Part shown: positions 32,511 through 40,564 of the stretch, one piece after another
Layout of the letters: every line of letters starts with the position of its first letter
Position numbering within the stretch: the first letter of the stretch is position 1
Virus record (IMG/VR): IMGVR_UViG_3300018939_000022
Span: 1 to 53,703 of that record
Length of the DNA: 53,703 nucleotides
Strand: one strand, 5' to 3'
Origin: a virus
Notes under the pieces: model-generated
What the model was told of the DNA's origin: nothing
The model's input: the letters and a program-made list of their open reading frames with translations, nothing else
Databases searched by the model: none
Made by a program: the position numbers and the translations under genes

Positions 32511-34154
32511 TCAGTGGGCCGCGTCGGGCCGCCGCCAGTTGTTCTTCGCCAGGGCGTCGATCAGCCTGCTCGCCTCGGCCATCGCCAAGTCCTTCGTCTC
32601 GTAGCCGTGCTTCCGCAACAGGTTCGCCTGCTTGATCGTGCAGAGTTTCTTATCCCACCGCCGGCAAAGCTCGGCTATCAACTGGACGCCCTGCGGGTAC
32701 GGGACTCTCGACGGGTCGATCCCCTGCTTCCTCAGTAGCGCCGCCTGCTTCTCGGTGTACTGCCGCCCGGCGTCCCACCCCCTGACCCTGGCCGGCTCGA
32801 GCTGGAAGGCGTCGAACGGGTTGATCTCGCGGGCCGAGAACTGCGCGCGCCCGATGACGTGCGCCCTCCTCGCCGCCTCCCTGAGCCTCCGCTCCTCCGC
32901 CTCGGCCCGCAGCCGCTGCTCCTCGGCGTTCAGGGCTTCGACGACATCGACGGGCCGCCCCTCGGAAGCCGCTTTGAAGAGGACGCGCTGCACGGCCTGC
33001 TCCGACACCTTCCCGCCGAGTATGTCGGCCGCGGTCATCAGCTTGTGCCGGCCGGCGTTGCCGACGAAGTCGATCACGAGGCAGGACGGCTTGCCGCTTT
33101 GCGCTATCGCCCCACGCCGCTCCGCCTCCGTCGGGAGTCCGTCAACGACGCCGGGGAGGGGCCGGGTGCTGCGGCCGACCATCTGGCTGTACAGGCACCG
33201 GGACTTCGTCGGCCGCGCCATGACCACCACCTCGACGCCGGGGTTGTCGTAGCCCTCGGTCGCCACCCCGACGTTGACGAGAATCTGCGTCGCGCCCTCG
33301 CCGAACTTCCTGAAGGTCTCGTGCCGCTGATCCTTCGGCGTCTTGCCGCACACCCAATCGGCCGCCCCCGGCCGGTGCCGGTTGAATATCTCGGCGTAGC
33401 GTTCGGCCTGCTTGACCGTGACGGCGAAGACGAGTGTGCGCCGCCCGCCGATGATGTCGAGCGTGGCCGAGACGATGCCGTGCAGGTTCTTCTCGGCCTC
33501 CATCACGGCCGCCAGATCGGCCCCGTTCAGATCGCCGGCCGTCGTGCGAATCCCCGAGAAGTCCAGCCCCTCGATTGTCACGAGCTGCTGCCCGACGGGG
33601 ACGAGCCAACCCGCCTCGATGGCGTCGAGGATTTCGTAGTCGAACGCCACGGACTCGAACACCTGGCCGAGCGCCTGCTCGTCGGCCCTGTCCGGCGTCG
33701 CCGTGACGCCCAGGATTTTCAGATCGGAGTTTTTCCGGTAGTAGTCGATGACCCGGCGGTAGCTCGGCGAGGTGGCGTGGTGCGCCTCGTCGATGACGAG
33801 CAGGTTGAAGTCGAACGGGTCGAAGCGCCTCATCCTGCCCCGGCCCGCGATCTGCGTCTGGATGGTCGAGACCACGACGGGCGACGCGCCCCACCAGTGG
33901 TTCTCCGCCGAGAGTTCGGCCATCTCCACGCTCGCGTCCAGGCCGAAGCCCTCCACGCGCTTGACCGCCTGCCAGATCAGCTCCTCCCGGTGGGCCAGCA
34001 CCAGGGCGCGGCACGGCTGCATCCGGCGGATGACCTCGGAAAAAATTTGCGTCTTGCCCGTGCCCGTCGCGGCCACGACGAGCGTGGAAGAGTGCTCCTC
34101 CCACTCCTTCAGCACGGACGAGACGGCCCGCTCCTGGTAGTCGCGCAGCCTCAT
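32511..34154 (-). CDS. SF2 DEAH-box helicase
   Basis: A 547-residue helicase whose ATG overlaps the ParB-like stop. Motifs in order: I AATGTGKTQ, II VIDEAHH, III TATPDR, VI QMVGRSTRPLPG. The C-terminal 150 residues hold two short helical repeats (QAALLRKQGID..., QANLLRKHGYE...) that may bind DNA or the primase. It belongs to the UvrB/RecG-like phage helicase group and probably unwinds the origin or repairs forks. A longer frame upstream is a shadow of the ParB-like gene. Confidence 0.92.
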   Translation of the reverse strand: MRLRDYQERAVSSVLKEWEEHSSTLVVAATGTGKTQIFSEVIRRMQPCRALVLAHREELIWQAVKRVEGFGLDASVEMAELSAENHWWGASPVVVSTIQTQIAGRGRMRRFDPFDFNLLVIDEAHHATSPSYRRVIDYYRKNSDLKILGVTATPDRADEQALGQVFESVAFDYEILDAIEAGWLVPVGQQLVTIEGLDFSGIRTTAGDLNGADLAAVMEAEKNLHGIVSATLDIIGGRRTLVFAVTVKQAERYAEIFNRHRPGAADWVCGKTPKDQRHETFRKFGEGATQILVNVGVATEGYDNPGVEVVVMARPTKSRCLYSQMVGRSTRPLPGVVDGLPTEAERRGAIAQSGKPSCLVIDFVGNAGRHKLMTAADILGGKVSEQAVQRVLFKAASEGRPVDVVEALNAEEQRLRAEAEERRLREAARRAHVIGRAQFSAREINPFDAFQLEPARVRGWDAGRQYTEKQAALLRKQGIDPSRVPYPQGVQLIAELCRRWDKKLCTIKQANLLRKHGYETKDLAMAEASRLIDALAKNNWRRPDAAH

Positions 34155-35014
34155 TTGGCACCCCGCAGCTTCTTGATTTCGGCCGGCACGAACGAGCGCC
34201 ACGCGAACTCGGAGATGAACCCCCTCCCTTTGCACAGCGAGCACTTTTTGCGGGCGTGGCCCTGGCAGGAGGTGCAGACCGCGTAAGGCGCGACGCACTT
34301 CAGGGAGGTGTAGGCGTTGTCGAGATCGGCGGCCGTCGTGTTGGTGACTTCGGCGAAGATCGCGTCGCCCTCGGCGAGCGCGTTCTTGAGTTCGGAGCGC
34401 GCCGCCGAGACGTGCGAGAGGAGGGTCTTGGCGGCCTCGGCGGCGCGATCCCACTCGAACAGGATCGCTTCCGGTATGGGGTAGCCGGTCTTATCCAGCC
34501 GCTCCGCCGGGCGTTCGGCTTTAGCCTTCGCCGCCCGCGCGACTTCTGTGACCGTCTTCTCGCCCCGCTCGATTGCGTCGATGTCTTCCGGAGGGGCGTC
34601 GCGCAGAACTTCTTTCGCGCGCTTCACGGTACGTTCGCCGACGCCCAACTCCTCCGCAGCTTGGGCGGTAGTCGTACCCCCGGCGAGGCCGCTCCGCCTG
34701 TCGCCCCCACGTTTGAGGTTGGCGATCTTAGCGGCGATCATCGCGCGCTGACTTTCGGTCAAGTGCCTCCGGCGGACGTTGGCGGAGATGATGAAGGCCA
34801 GCGGGTCGCCGTTCCCGTTGAAGTCCTTGAAGCGCGGCTCCACCCCGGCGATCTGGCAAGCCCTGTATCGGTTGCGCCCGTCGAGAACCTTCCCGTCGAG
34901 CAAGGTTATGGGCGCACGTAGCCCGTTCTGCTTAATGTCCGCCGCCAACTCGGCCAGATCGGTTTCGGGCATCATCGGGAGAATCTGGCTCAACGGATGC
35001 TCTCTGTATTTCAC
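34151..35014 (-). CDS. ParB-like protein with DnaJ-type zinc motif
   Basis: GTG 35014 has GAGG just upstream. Residues about 5-95 are a ParB/Srx domain (LDGKVLDGRNRYRAC) and residues about 95-135 a helix-turn-helix (TTAQAAEELGVGERTVKRAKEV). The C-terminus ends with CTSCQGHARKKCSLCKGRGF, which matches the DnaJ zinc repeat CxxCxGxx. Such a ParB-like protein may regulate replication or partition of the phage genome. Confidence 0.8.
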   Translation of the reverse strand: MKYREHPLSQILPMMPETDLAELAADIKQNGLRAPITLLDGKVLDGRNRYRACQIAGVEPRFKDFNGNGDPLAFIISANVRRRHLTESQRAMIAAKIANLKRGGDRRSGLAGGTTTAQAAEELGVGERTVKRAKEVLRDAPPEDIDAIERGEKTVTEVARAAKAKAERPAERLDKTGYPIPEAILFEWDRAAEAAKTLLSHVSAARSELKNALAEGDAIFAEVTNTTAADLDNAYTSLKCVAPYAVCTSCQGHARKKCSLCKGRGFISEFAWRSFVPAEIKKLRGAK

Positions 35015-35381
35015 GGCCTCACCTCTCAACGATTAGTGCTGACTAGCGATTGCGAGCCGAGCGGTAGGTAAACCTACCCCGTGTAGGCTCACCCACCAGG
35101 TCTGACTGAGCGACCGCTCGCCTCGCTGGCAGTGCCGGTTCTCTCGCACGGAGGAGCGGGGCGCTACGAACCCCGCCGGGCCGTTCAAAGGGCCACGTGG
35201 CCCTTTGAAATTTTTACGTCCTTCTGCGAGACACAGGGCCGGCGGGTTTGGCCTGGGTTGCGCCCCTGAGCGAACAACGGCGGCTTACGCGATGTTGGCC
35301 TTCACCCCTTCGGCTTCGTGTACGGCAAGTGCTACCCCAAAGGACGGACTCCGGTAATGCCGTAGCGGAGTCGGTTAAACT
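35015..35381. other. Non-coding region with inverted repeats
   Basis: About 365 bases without a supported gene. It holds GGTAGGT-AA-ACCTACC (35063-35078), a perfect 26-bp palindrome at 35184-35209, and a GACTCCG/CGGAGTC stem with 12-base loop near 35347-35372. This could be an operator, origin or terminator zone between the helicase operon and genes to the right. Origin of replication is a possibility without proof. Confidence 0.5.
35184..35209. repeat. Perfect 26-bp palindrome followed by T run
   Basis: The half TTCAAAGGGCCAC is followed directly by its exact reverse complement. Downstream on the plus strand is ATTTTT and on the minus strand a GC-rich sequence. It can act as a plus-strand terminator or as a binding site for a dimeric protein. 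Confidence 0.7.
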
Positions 35382-35738
35382 TCACGCCGCCTCTTCTTGC
35401 CGCTTCAAAGCGTTGTAGCGGTCGATCAGCGCGGAGGCGTCCCGCTTGGACAGTTCATGCGATCCCTTGTCGTAAAACTTCTGGCACTCCGTTTCGAGGT
35501 CGAGGCGGAGGTCTGCGGCGAGCCTGCGTAGGTAGCCGAGCTGCGCCGCGGACGCCAAGTCCGTCTTCTGCGGGGCCGGGCCAGCCGCAGGCGGTTGCGA
35601 CGAGTCGCCTCGATCTTCGGACTGCCCGCCGTCGGGCACGCCCTCGGCCTCCGCCAGCAGGCGCGCGAGCGAGTTGGTCGTGTCCTTCGACTGGCCGTGC
35701 AGCCTCCTCAGTTCGGCCACCAGTTGTTTCCCGTTCAT
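35382..35738 (-). CDS. Hypothetical protein (118 aa)
   Basis: An N-terminal helix (QLVAELRRLHGQSKDTTNSLARLLAEAEG), an acidic linker, and a C-terminal helical part (AAQLGYLRRLAADLRLDLETECQKFYD) resembling the short helical repeats at the end of the helicase. Early-operon position. Function unknown. Confidence 0.6.
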   Translation of the reverse strand: MNGKQLVAELRRLHGQSKDTTNSLARLLAEAEGVPDGGQSEDRGDSSQPPAAGPAPQKTDLASAAQLGYLRRLAADLRLDLETECQKFYDKGSHELSKRDASALIDRYNALKRQEEAA

Positions 35739-35783
35739 AAGATTTTCACCCTTCGGCCCCCGCCCGCGCCGGAGGCGGCGCGC

Positions 35784-36095
35784 TCACCGCCTGTCCCTGC
35801 GCTCCGTGATGATGATCTTCTTGTCCGCGACGAACATGGCGGGCGGCGAGGACGCGCCCCCGTACAGGCGCTTCGTGATCTTCCGCTCGTAAGCGCCGAC
35901 GTTGTCCGTGTACCGGTCGTCTATGTCCGACTGCCGCAAAGGGCGCTCACACTTATTCGGTCGGCGGAGGCGCGAGAGCGTGACCGTCACGCTACGCAGG
36001 GCGGAGCGCACGGCCGCGAGCCTCGACTTTTCCAGCCCGTCCGCGAACTCGATGCGGGTACGGGGAACGTCTTTCAGCATCTCTTCAAGACTCAT
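35784..36095 (-). CDS. Hypothetical protein (103 aa)
   Basis: GGAAGGG upstream of ATG. Basic, with an N-terminal helical part and a C-terminal strand part (AMFVADKKIIITERRDRR). Cotranscribed with neighbouring small genes. No family recognised. Confidence 0.6.
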   Translation of the reverse strand: MSLEEMLKDVPRTRIEFADGLEKSRLAAVRSALRSVTVTLSRLRRPNKCERPLRQSDIDDRYTDNVGAYERKITKRLYGGASSPPAMFVADKKIIITERRDRR

Positions 36096-36101
36096 CGCTT
36101 C

Positions 36102-36368
36102 TTACCCTTCCACCTTCCGCTCGGCGCGGATGCCTTTCAGACCGTACTCTTTTTTCAGGACGTGGAGGGCCGTGTCGTCGTACCTGCCCGACGCCATCTC
36201 GTCGAACACGACCGTCAGCGAAAGCCCGCCGCCGAGTTCTTCGGGGAAGCCAACCGCCCTGACGTTGCGGACGCCGCAGTACGCACCGATCTCGCGCTCT
36301 AAAACCGCCCCGGCGAACTCCGCCTCGTCCAGCCCCGGCCCCTTCAGTCGAATCCTCTCAGTCGGCAT
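36102..36368 (-). CDS. Hypothetical protein (88 aa)
   Basis: ATG 36368 has GGAGG at 9 bases. Alpha/beta composition (VRAVGFPEELGGGLSLTVVFDEMASG). First of three small genes transcribed leftward; no family recognised. Confidence 0.6.
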   Translation of the reverse strand: MPTERIRLKGPGLDEAEFAGAVLEREIGAYCGVRNVRAVGFPEELGGGLSLTVVFDEMASGRYDDTALHVLKKEYGLKGIRAERKVEG

Positions 36369-36712
36369 CTGCTCTGCCCTCCGTCTCATGTTGTCGCCGG
36401 GGGAGGCCGCGAACCCTCCCGTTATGTCCCGACCTCCCCCGGCCCCGTCAGCGCGCCCCCCGTGCCTTCGCGTTTAGCAGGGGCGCGCGACCCCGGAAAC
36501 TTTCGCGCCGGCCCTCTCCGTGTCTTGGCGTGTAGGAGGCGGGCCGGGGGGTGAAAATCCATGTCATTCAAGTCAATGCTGCAAAGAACGCGGGCAACGT
36601 CACGCACGAATCCCCGCTCTAGCCGCGCCGCAAACTTGAACCAAGCGTTCACCGATCCAACGCGCACACGGTACGGCGACCGCGAGATAGTCAAATACCG
36701 TATGCTCGGATG
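36369..36712. other. Non-coding region left of the LAGLIDADG gene
   Basis: About 340 bases without a convincing gene. An 11-bp inverted repeat (GCCGGGGGAGG at 36396-36406 with its complement at 36433-36443, 26 bases apart) lies near the left edge. A leftward frame here has no credible start or composition. The right part, up to 36712, is less GC-rich and may be part of the mobile endonuclease unit. Confidence 0.4.
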
Positions 36713-36721
36713 TGGTAAAAT
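36713..36721 (+). promoter_or_regulatory. Extended -10 promoter of the LAGLIDADG gene
   Basis: TGG-TAAAAT, 7 bases before ATG 36729. Transcription would start near 36728, giving an essentially leaderless mRNA. No -35 element is evident. Confidence 0.55.
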
Positions 36722-36728
36722 GCTTCGT

Positions 36729-37313
36729 ATGACAACCTTTGATTTCAGCGACTTCACTGATGAAGCCTTCGCCGCCTACCTCGCGGGCTTCACCGACGGT
36801 GAGGGCTACATCGGCATTGAGCCGACCACGCGGAAAGGCGTCAGCGTCGTCCGCATCATCCTCGCCAACTGCGTCCCCGAAGTCCTGCGGGGCATTCAGG
36901 CGCGGCTTGGATACGGAGCCATCAGAAGTCAACAGTTCAAGCCTCACTGGCGTGAGCGATTCACCCTTTCCGTCACGAATATGCGCGACTGCGAATCCTT
37001 CCTCAGAACGACTCTTCCCTATCTGCACATCCTGCACATCAAACACGGCGTCGCCCTTGACGCCCTCAAGCGGATTGAAGAGGCGCGGACTAAACAAGCG
37101 GCGAAAGCCAAACGAAACGACGCGATAAGAGCCGCAGCCCAAAGCGGCGAGCGGCGCAAAGACATAGCCGTTAGATTTAATCTCAGCCCTCAAGCCATCT
37201 CCCGAATCTGTGAAGGGCATAGGTGGCCCTCTGAACAGTCCCGCGTCGCCAAACTGCGGAAGCGGGATGAGCGCGGTTTGTTCGCCCCGATTAAGCATTC
37301 CCCGTCACCTTGA
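36729..37313 (+). CDS. LAGLIDADG-type homing endonuclease-like protein
   Basis: A 194-residue protein with one LAGLIDADG motif at residues about 12-25 (FAAYLAGFTDGEGYIGIE), so it should act as a dimer. The C-terminal 60 residues hold a helix-turn-helix (RRKDIAVRFNLSPQAISRICEGHRWP) used for DNA recognition. Rightward, opposite to the surrounding operon, with its own promoter, and overlapping the 3' end of the cytosine methyltransferase gene by 23 bp. No Shine-Dalgarno before ATG 36729, which agrees with leaderless translation. Confidence 0.85.
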   Translation: MTTFDFSDFTDEAFAAYLAGFTDGEGYIGIEPTTRKGVSVVRIILANCVPEVLRGIQARLGYGAIRSQQFKPHWRERFTLSVTNMRDCESFLRTTLPYLHILHIKHGVALDALKRIEEARTKQAAKAKRNDAIRAAAQSGERRKDIAVRFNLSPQAISRICEGHRWPSEQSRVAKLRKRDERGLFAPIKHSPSP

Positions 37314-38601
37314 CGATGCGATCACCGATCCACTTGGCGACGTTCACACAGACAGCATTCCCAAGCTGGCGGTAACGCGCCGAATCTGACATCGAAACCC
37401 TCTCACCCTTTTCGTTGACACCCCATGCAGTGAAATCGTCTGGAAATCCCTGAAGCCTTTCGCACTCGCGCGGGGTGAGGCGCCGAACGCCGACGCCCTG
37501 ATAACTGTGTGACGCGCCGGAGCGCAGAGCCTTCGCCGTGTCCGTCGGCGTCAGTTGGCCCGACTTGTTTTCGTGCCAGCCGACGAGCATCTGAGCTTCC
37601 ATCGCCGGGTCTGAGTTGTTGTGCTGATTGCTCCGCAGGCAGGGTGCGACAACGAACGTCTCCGTGTCGCCGTCCATGCGCTCGTTGCTTGTTGAGAGGG
37701 ACGTTTCAACGTCCCTCTCCCCGAAGTTGTTGGCGGCGACGATGTGCCCCGACTGCGCGGCGTTGTCGTCAGGCCCGCCCGCGAATGTGTCGATGGAATT
37801 ACAAACGGCGAGCGTGCGGTTGGCCGTCAGGCTGCGCGTTCGCCCCGGCTTGTCTTCGAGCCATGAGCGGGCCTTGCCTCTGAATGAGGTGTCTCCGCTA
37901 CTCCCGGCCTGCCAGTCGAAGGTGTAAGGCTCGCCGTCGCCTCCAATGCCGCCCTGAGCGTCGGCGGCAACTCCCGGCCGCGCTTCTCCGCGCGTCGGAG
38001 GATTCCACGGCACGCTTTCGCGCTCAAAAAGTATTTCGGCGCAACTTCCGTCTCCAAGACTTCCGACAAGGAACACACGGCGGCGTCGCTGTGCCACTCC
38101 GTCAAACTGAGCGTCAAACACCCGCCACGCGACGCGATACCCGATTTCTGTAAGGCCAGCGAGGACGGTCTCAAAGTCGCTAACCTCTTCCACTTCCCAT
38201 TCACCACCTTCCACCGCGTCAGGCGGCGGTTCGACGGGACTCCAAGAGGAGAGAAGGCCGGGGACGTTCTCAACGACAACCCATCGCGGCTCAAGGCCCG
38301 CAACAATTCGTAGAGCCTCAAACCACAGCCCTGATCGCTCTCCGCCCAAGCCCGCGCGCTCTCCGGCCACAGACAGGTCTTGGCAGGGGAATCCGAAGCA
38401 AACAACATCGACTGGCTCAAGTTGCGAGACCTCCACGTTCGTCACGTCGTCAAACCTTCTGGCCTTCGGGAAGTGCCGCGCCAGCACGGATCGGCAGTCG
38501 GCCTCTATCTCGACTTGCCACAGGCCGCGCATCCCGGCCCGCTCGAAGCCGAGATCGAAGCCCCCCACCCCGGCGAACATTGATCCGAAAGTCAGCACCA
38601 T
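37291..38601 (-). CDS. C5 DNA cytosine methyltransferase
   Basis: A 436-residue enzyme with motif I FAGVGGFDLGF (residues 8-18), motif IV GFPCQDLS with the catalytic Cys near residue 73, motif VI VVENV near 110, motif VIII QRRRRVF near 170, and motifs IX-X at the C-terminus (RQLGNAVCVNVAKWI). A 150-residue target-recognition region lies between VIII and IX. No restriction endonuclease partner is adjacent. It probably protects phage DNA against host restriction. Confidence 0.95.
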   Translation of the reverse strand: MVLTFGSMFAGVGGFDLGFERAGMRGLWQVEIEADCRSVLARHFPKARRFDDVTNVEVSQLEPVDVVCFGFPCQDLSVAGERAGLGGERSGLWFEALRIVAGLEPRWVVVENVPGLLSSWSPVEPPPDAVEGGEWEVEEVSDFETVLAGLTEIGYRVAWRVFDAQFDGVAQRRRRVFLVGSLGDGSCAEILFERESVPWNPPTRGEARPGVAADAQGGIGGDGEPYTFDWQAGSSGDTSFRGKARSWLEDKPGRTRSLTANRTLAVCNSIDTFAGGPDDNAAQSGHIVAANNFGERDVETSLSTSNERMDGDTETFVVAPCLRSNQHNNSDPAMEAQMLVGWHENKSGQLTPTDTAKALRSGASHSYQGVGVRRLTPRECERLQGFPDDFTAWGVNEKGERVSMSDSARYRQLGNAVCVNVAKWIGDRIVKVTGNA

Positions 38602-38670
38602 TCAGCCTTCACTCCCCGCGCGCGTGTAAGTGCCTCAAGCCACTACCCCCGAAAGCCCTACCTTCTCTCA

Positions 38671-38766
38671 CTAACCTACCCCTTCGTGCCTCCTGACGGC
38701 GTAGAACAGGACGGCGACGAGGAAGACTTCGATGAGGAGTGCCCAGACTGATACATCCGTCGTCAT
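38671..38766 (-). CDS. 31-residue single-span membrane peptide
   Basis: A very short frame, MTTDVSVWALLIEVFLVAVL and a short end FYAVRRHEGVG, is preceded by GAGG at 8 bases. One transmembrane helix with a basic cytoplasmic-side tail. It is cotranscribed with the cytosine methyltransferase. Function unknown; small membrane peptides of phages can affect lysis or superinfection. Confidence 0.5.
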   Translation of the reverse strand: MTTDVSVWALLIEVFLVAVLFYAVRRHEGVG

Positions 38767-38850
38767 GGCGTAACCTCATTAGGCGGTCAGCCGCGCAGCT
38801 TTGAGCGACAGATCGGACTCGACTTCGTTGCCCCATGCGTCCGCGAGACG

Positions 38851-38859
38851 TGATAAAAT
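38851..38859 (+). promoter_or_regulatory. Extended -10 promoter of the second HNH gene
   Basis: TGA-TAAAAT, 6 bases before ATG 38866. The expected transcription start falls on the A of the start codon. No -35 and no Shine-Dalgarno are visible. Confidence 0.55.
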
Positions 38860-38865
38860 GGCGCA

Positions 38866-39438
38866 ATGAAACAGTGCTCGAAGTGCCTCCAAAGAAAGCC
38901 GGAAACGCGAGAGTTTTTCCCTCCACACAAGCAGTGCAAGAACGGTCTTGCCCCCGTCTGTAGGGATTGTTTTGCTGCGTACCAGCGGCAGTGGAAGGCT
39001 GCGAATAGGGAGCGGTTGAGTACCCGCCGAAGGGATTTGTATGCTCAGAAGCACGCCCCGAAGAGAGCAGAGCAAACCCGCCTGTTGAAAGATTCTCAGC
39101 CGCTTCGATTCAGGGCTTCGATACTGCGACAGGGAATGAGGGAGAGGGCGCGCGAACGCAGCCTGCCCTTCGATAGCAAATTCTTCACCAACGATTACTT
39201 GATGGGCTTGATCCGCAGTACGCCGACCTGTGAGTGCTGCGGCTGCGCCATCAACTACGATTATAAAAGCGGTGTCCGTCAAAACGATTCTCCGTCTATT
39301 GACAGGTTCAACCCTTCAGAGGGCTACGTCGCGGGGAACGTCACTCTGATATGCTGGCGGTGTAACAACCTGAAACGTGATGCGACTCCTGAAGAGCTGG
39401 AGATGGTCGCGCGGTGGATGCGCTCAAAGCCTCTCTAA
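38866..39438 (+). CDS. HNH endonuclease with N-terminal zinc ribbon (190 aa)
   Basis: N-terminal zinc ribbon (CSKCLQRKPETREFF...CRDCFAAY, residues 4-40), a basic linker, then an HNH fold: CECCG, SIDRFNPSEGYVAGNVTLICWRCNNLKRD. This arrangement is common in mobile phage HNH endonucleases. Rightward with its own promoter, and its 3' end runs 98 bp into the end of the MT-A70 methyltransferase gene on the other strand. Confidence 0.88.
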   Translation: MKQCSKCLQRKPETREFFPPHKQCKNGLAPVCRDCFAAYQRQWKAANRERLSTRRRDLYAQKHAPKRAEQTRLLKDSQPLRFRASILRQGMRERARERSLPFDSKFFTNDYLMGLIRSTPTCECCGCAINYDYKSGVRQNDSPSIDRFNPSEGYVAGNVTLICWRCNNLKRDATPEELEMVARWMRSKPL

Positions 39439-40051
39439 TGTCGCGCCCGTCCAAGTCGTTCCCGAACTGATCCCACCCCTCGACCCTCTGCCGCGCGAAT
39501 AACTCGACGCGGGGAACGTCGCCCATGAGTTGCACGATGCGGCTACGTACTTCTTCGGGCTTTTCGCTGTGGCGGGAAACCGGCGAAACAACTATTTGCT
39601 TGACGGACTTGCTGATGCGTTGCGGTCGCCCGCGCCGCCCCAAAAGCACGATCTCCGCGTTGCCGCGCGTCCAGCGTCCGAGGCCGCCGAAGATGTCGAA
39701 CGCCTGCTCCGCGCCGCGTGGCAGGCGTCGGCCCTGCCGCGCCGCCGCGCCGCGGTTCTGTTTTATCCACACGAAAGCGCAGGTAACGTATTCAAAGCCC
39801 CAAGCTGCGATCACGTCGAAGGCCACGGGAAGCAGCGGGAGAGTCGCCCACATGAACAGCGTGCAGTCGGGCGCGGCGAGTTCTCTGACGGGCAGGGCTT
39901 TGATTTCTGCCGCCGACATGGTGGGATACGGGCAGCCACCCCGATACGCACACTTCCCGCTCGGAGGCGCGGCCACGTTGTAACTCCACGGCGGATCGGC
40001 GTAGATGACCGAATACCGTTTCACCGCCCCGTCTTCGTAGTAACTCTTCAT
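39341..40051 (-). CDS. MT-A70-type adenine methyltransferase
   Basis: A 236-residue enzyme from ATG 40051 (GGGAG at 7 bases). The catalytic motif is DPPW (VIYADPPWSYN, residues about 16-25) and the core continues with LFMWATLPLLP, FVWIKQNR and PRVELFARQRVEGWDQFGND. The last 20 or so residues lie opposite the HNH gene, beyond the normal family end, suggesting that an insertion changed its C-terminus. Adenine N6 methylation of DNA is the likely function. Confidence 0.9.
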   Translation of the reverse strand: MKSYYEDGAVKRYSVIYADPPWSYNVAAPPSGKCAYRGGCPYPTMSAAEIKALPVRELAAPDCTLFMWATLPLLPVAFDVIAAWGFEYVTCAFVWIKQNRGAAARQGRRLPRGAEQAFDIFGGLGRWTRGNAEIVLLGRRGRPQRISKSVKQIVVSPVSRHSEKPEEVRSRIVQLMGDVPRVELFARQRVEGWDQFGNDLDGRDIREALSASTARPSPALQESHHVSGCYTASISE

Positions 40052-40130
40052 TGCCGTCTCCCGCCGCGCCGCGCCGTGGGGCGTCAGACCCTCGCCTTCC
40101 GCCGTCCGGTGCGGCGGTCGAAGAGGGGTT

Positions 40131-40511
40131 TTAAGGGGAGTGGGGAGAGGGAGCGTCAGACTTGGCATCAGAGGGCTTGCCGGCCGCGGCGGGACGACAG
40201 AGGCTTTGCAGCCAGCGCGCCGTCTCCTCGCACTCGCGGTCAAAGTCCTCGTCGGTCTTGCCGAGGAACGTGCGCTCGTACCAGATTTCAAGGGCGGCCC
40301 GCCGCGTCTCAGCCCACCGCTTGATCGCGCCGAGCGTGATCCAGAACAGGGCGCGGAACTCGCCGCCGTGGGCCGACGTGACGACGTGCCAGCAGGCGTA
40401 TGTGTAGGTCGAAACCCGCGTGCTCCGCGACAGCGATTCGACCGCCCGCCGCTTCGCCCACTCGTGCATCCTCTGATTAGGCGGGTTGGTCGCTTCGTCA
40501 ATTTTCGGCAT
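40131..40511 (-). CDS. Hypothetical protein (126 aa)
   Basis: GGGAGAGG precedes ATG 40511. Helical, aromatic-rich (WAKRRAVESLSR, FWITLGAIKRWAETRRAALEIWYERTFLG) with a disordered proline/serine tail. Located between two methyltransferase genes. No family recognised. Confidence 0.6.
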   Translation of the reverse strand: MPKIDEATNPPNQRMHEWAKRRAVESLSRSTRVSTYTYACWHVVTSAHGGEFRALFWITLGAIKRWAETRRAALEIWYERTFLGKTDEDFDRECEETARWLQSLCRPAAAGKPSDAKSDAPSPHSP

Positions 40512-40564
40512 CGTTTCACCTCTCCCGGTGCGCCCCCTCGGAAGGCGGGGGGCGGTTAAAAGTC

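Noticed and set aside
32859-34286. Long rightward frame opposite the helicase gene
   Set aside because: It is antisense to a helicase with all motifs, is rich in Arg/Pro/Val/His typical of GC-rich antisense frames, and has no domain.
36422-36757. Leftward 111-residue frame left of the LAGLIDADG gene
   Set aside because: No ribosome site, atypical composition, and overlaps the LAGLIDADG start region; treated as non-coding.
38609-38926. Leftward 105-residue frame upstream of the cytosine methyltransferase
   Set aside because: Composition is that of a shadow frame. A 31-residue frame in another phase (38671-38766) has the better ribosome site and a clear membrane helix.
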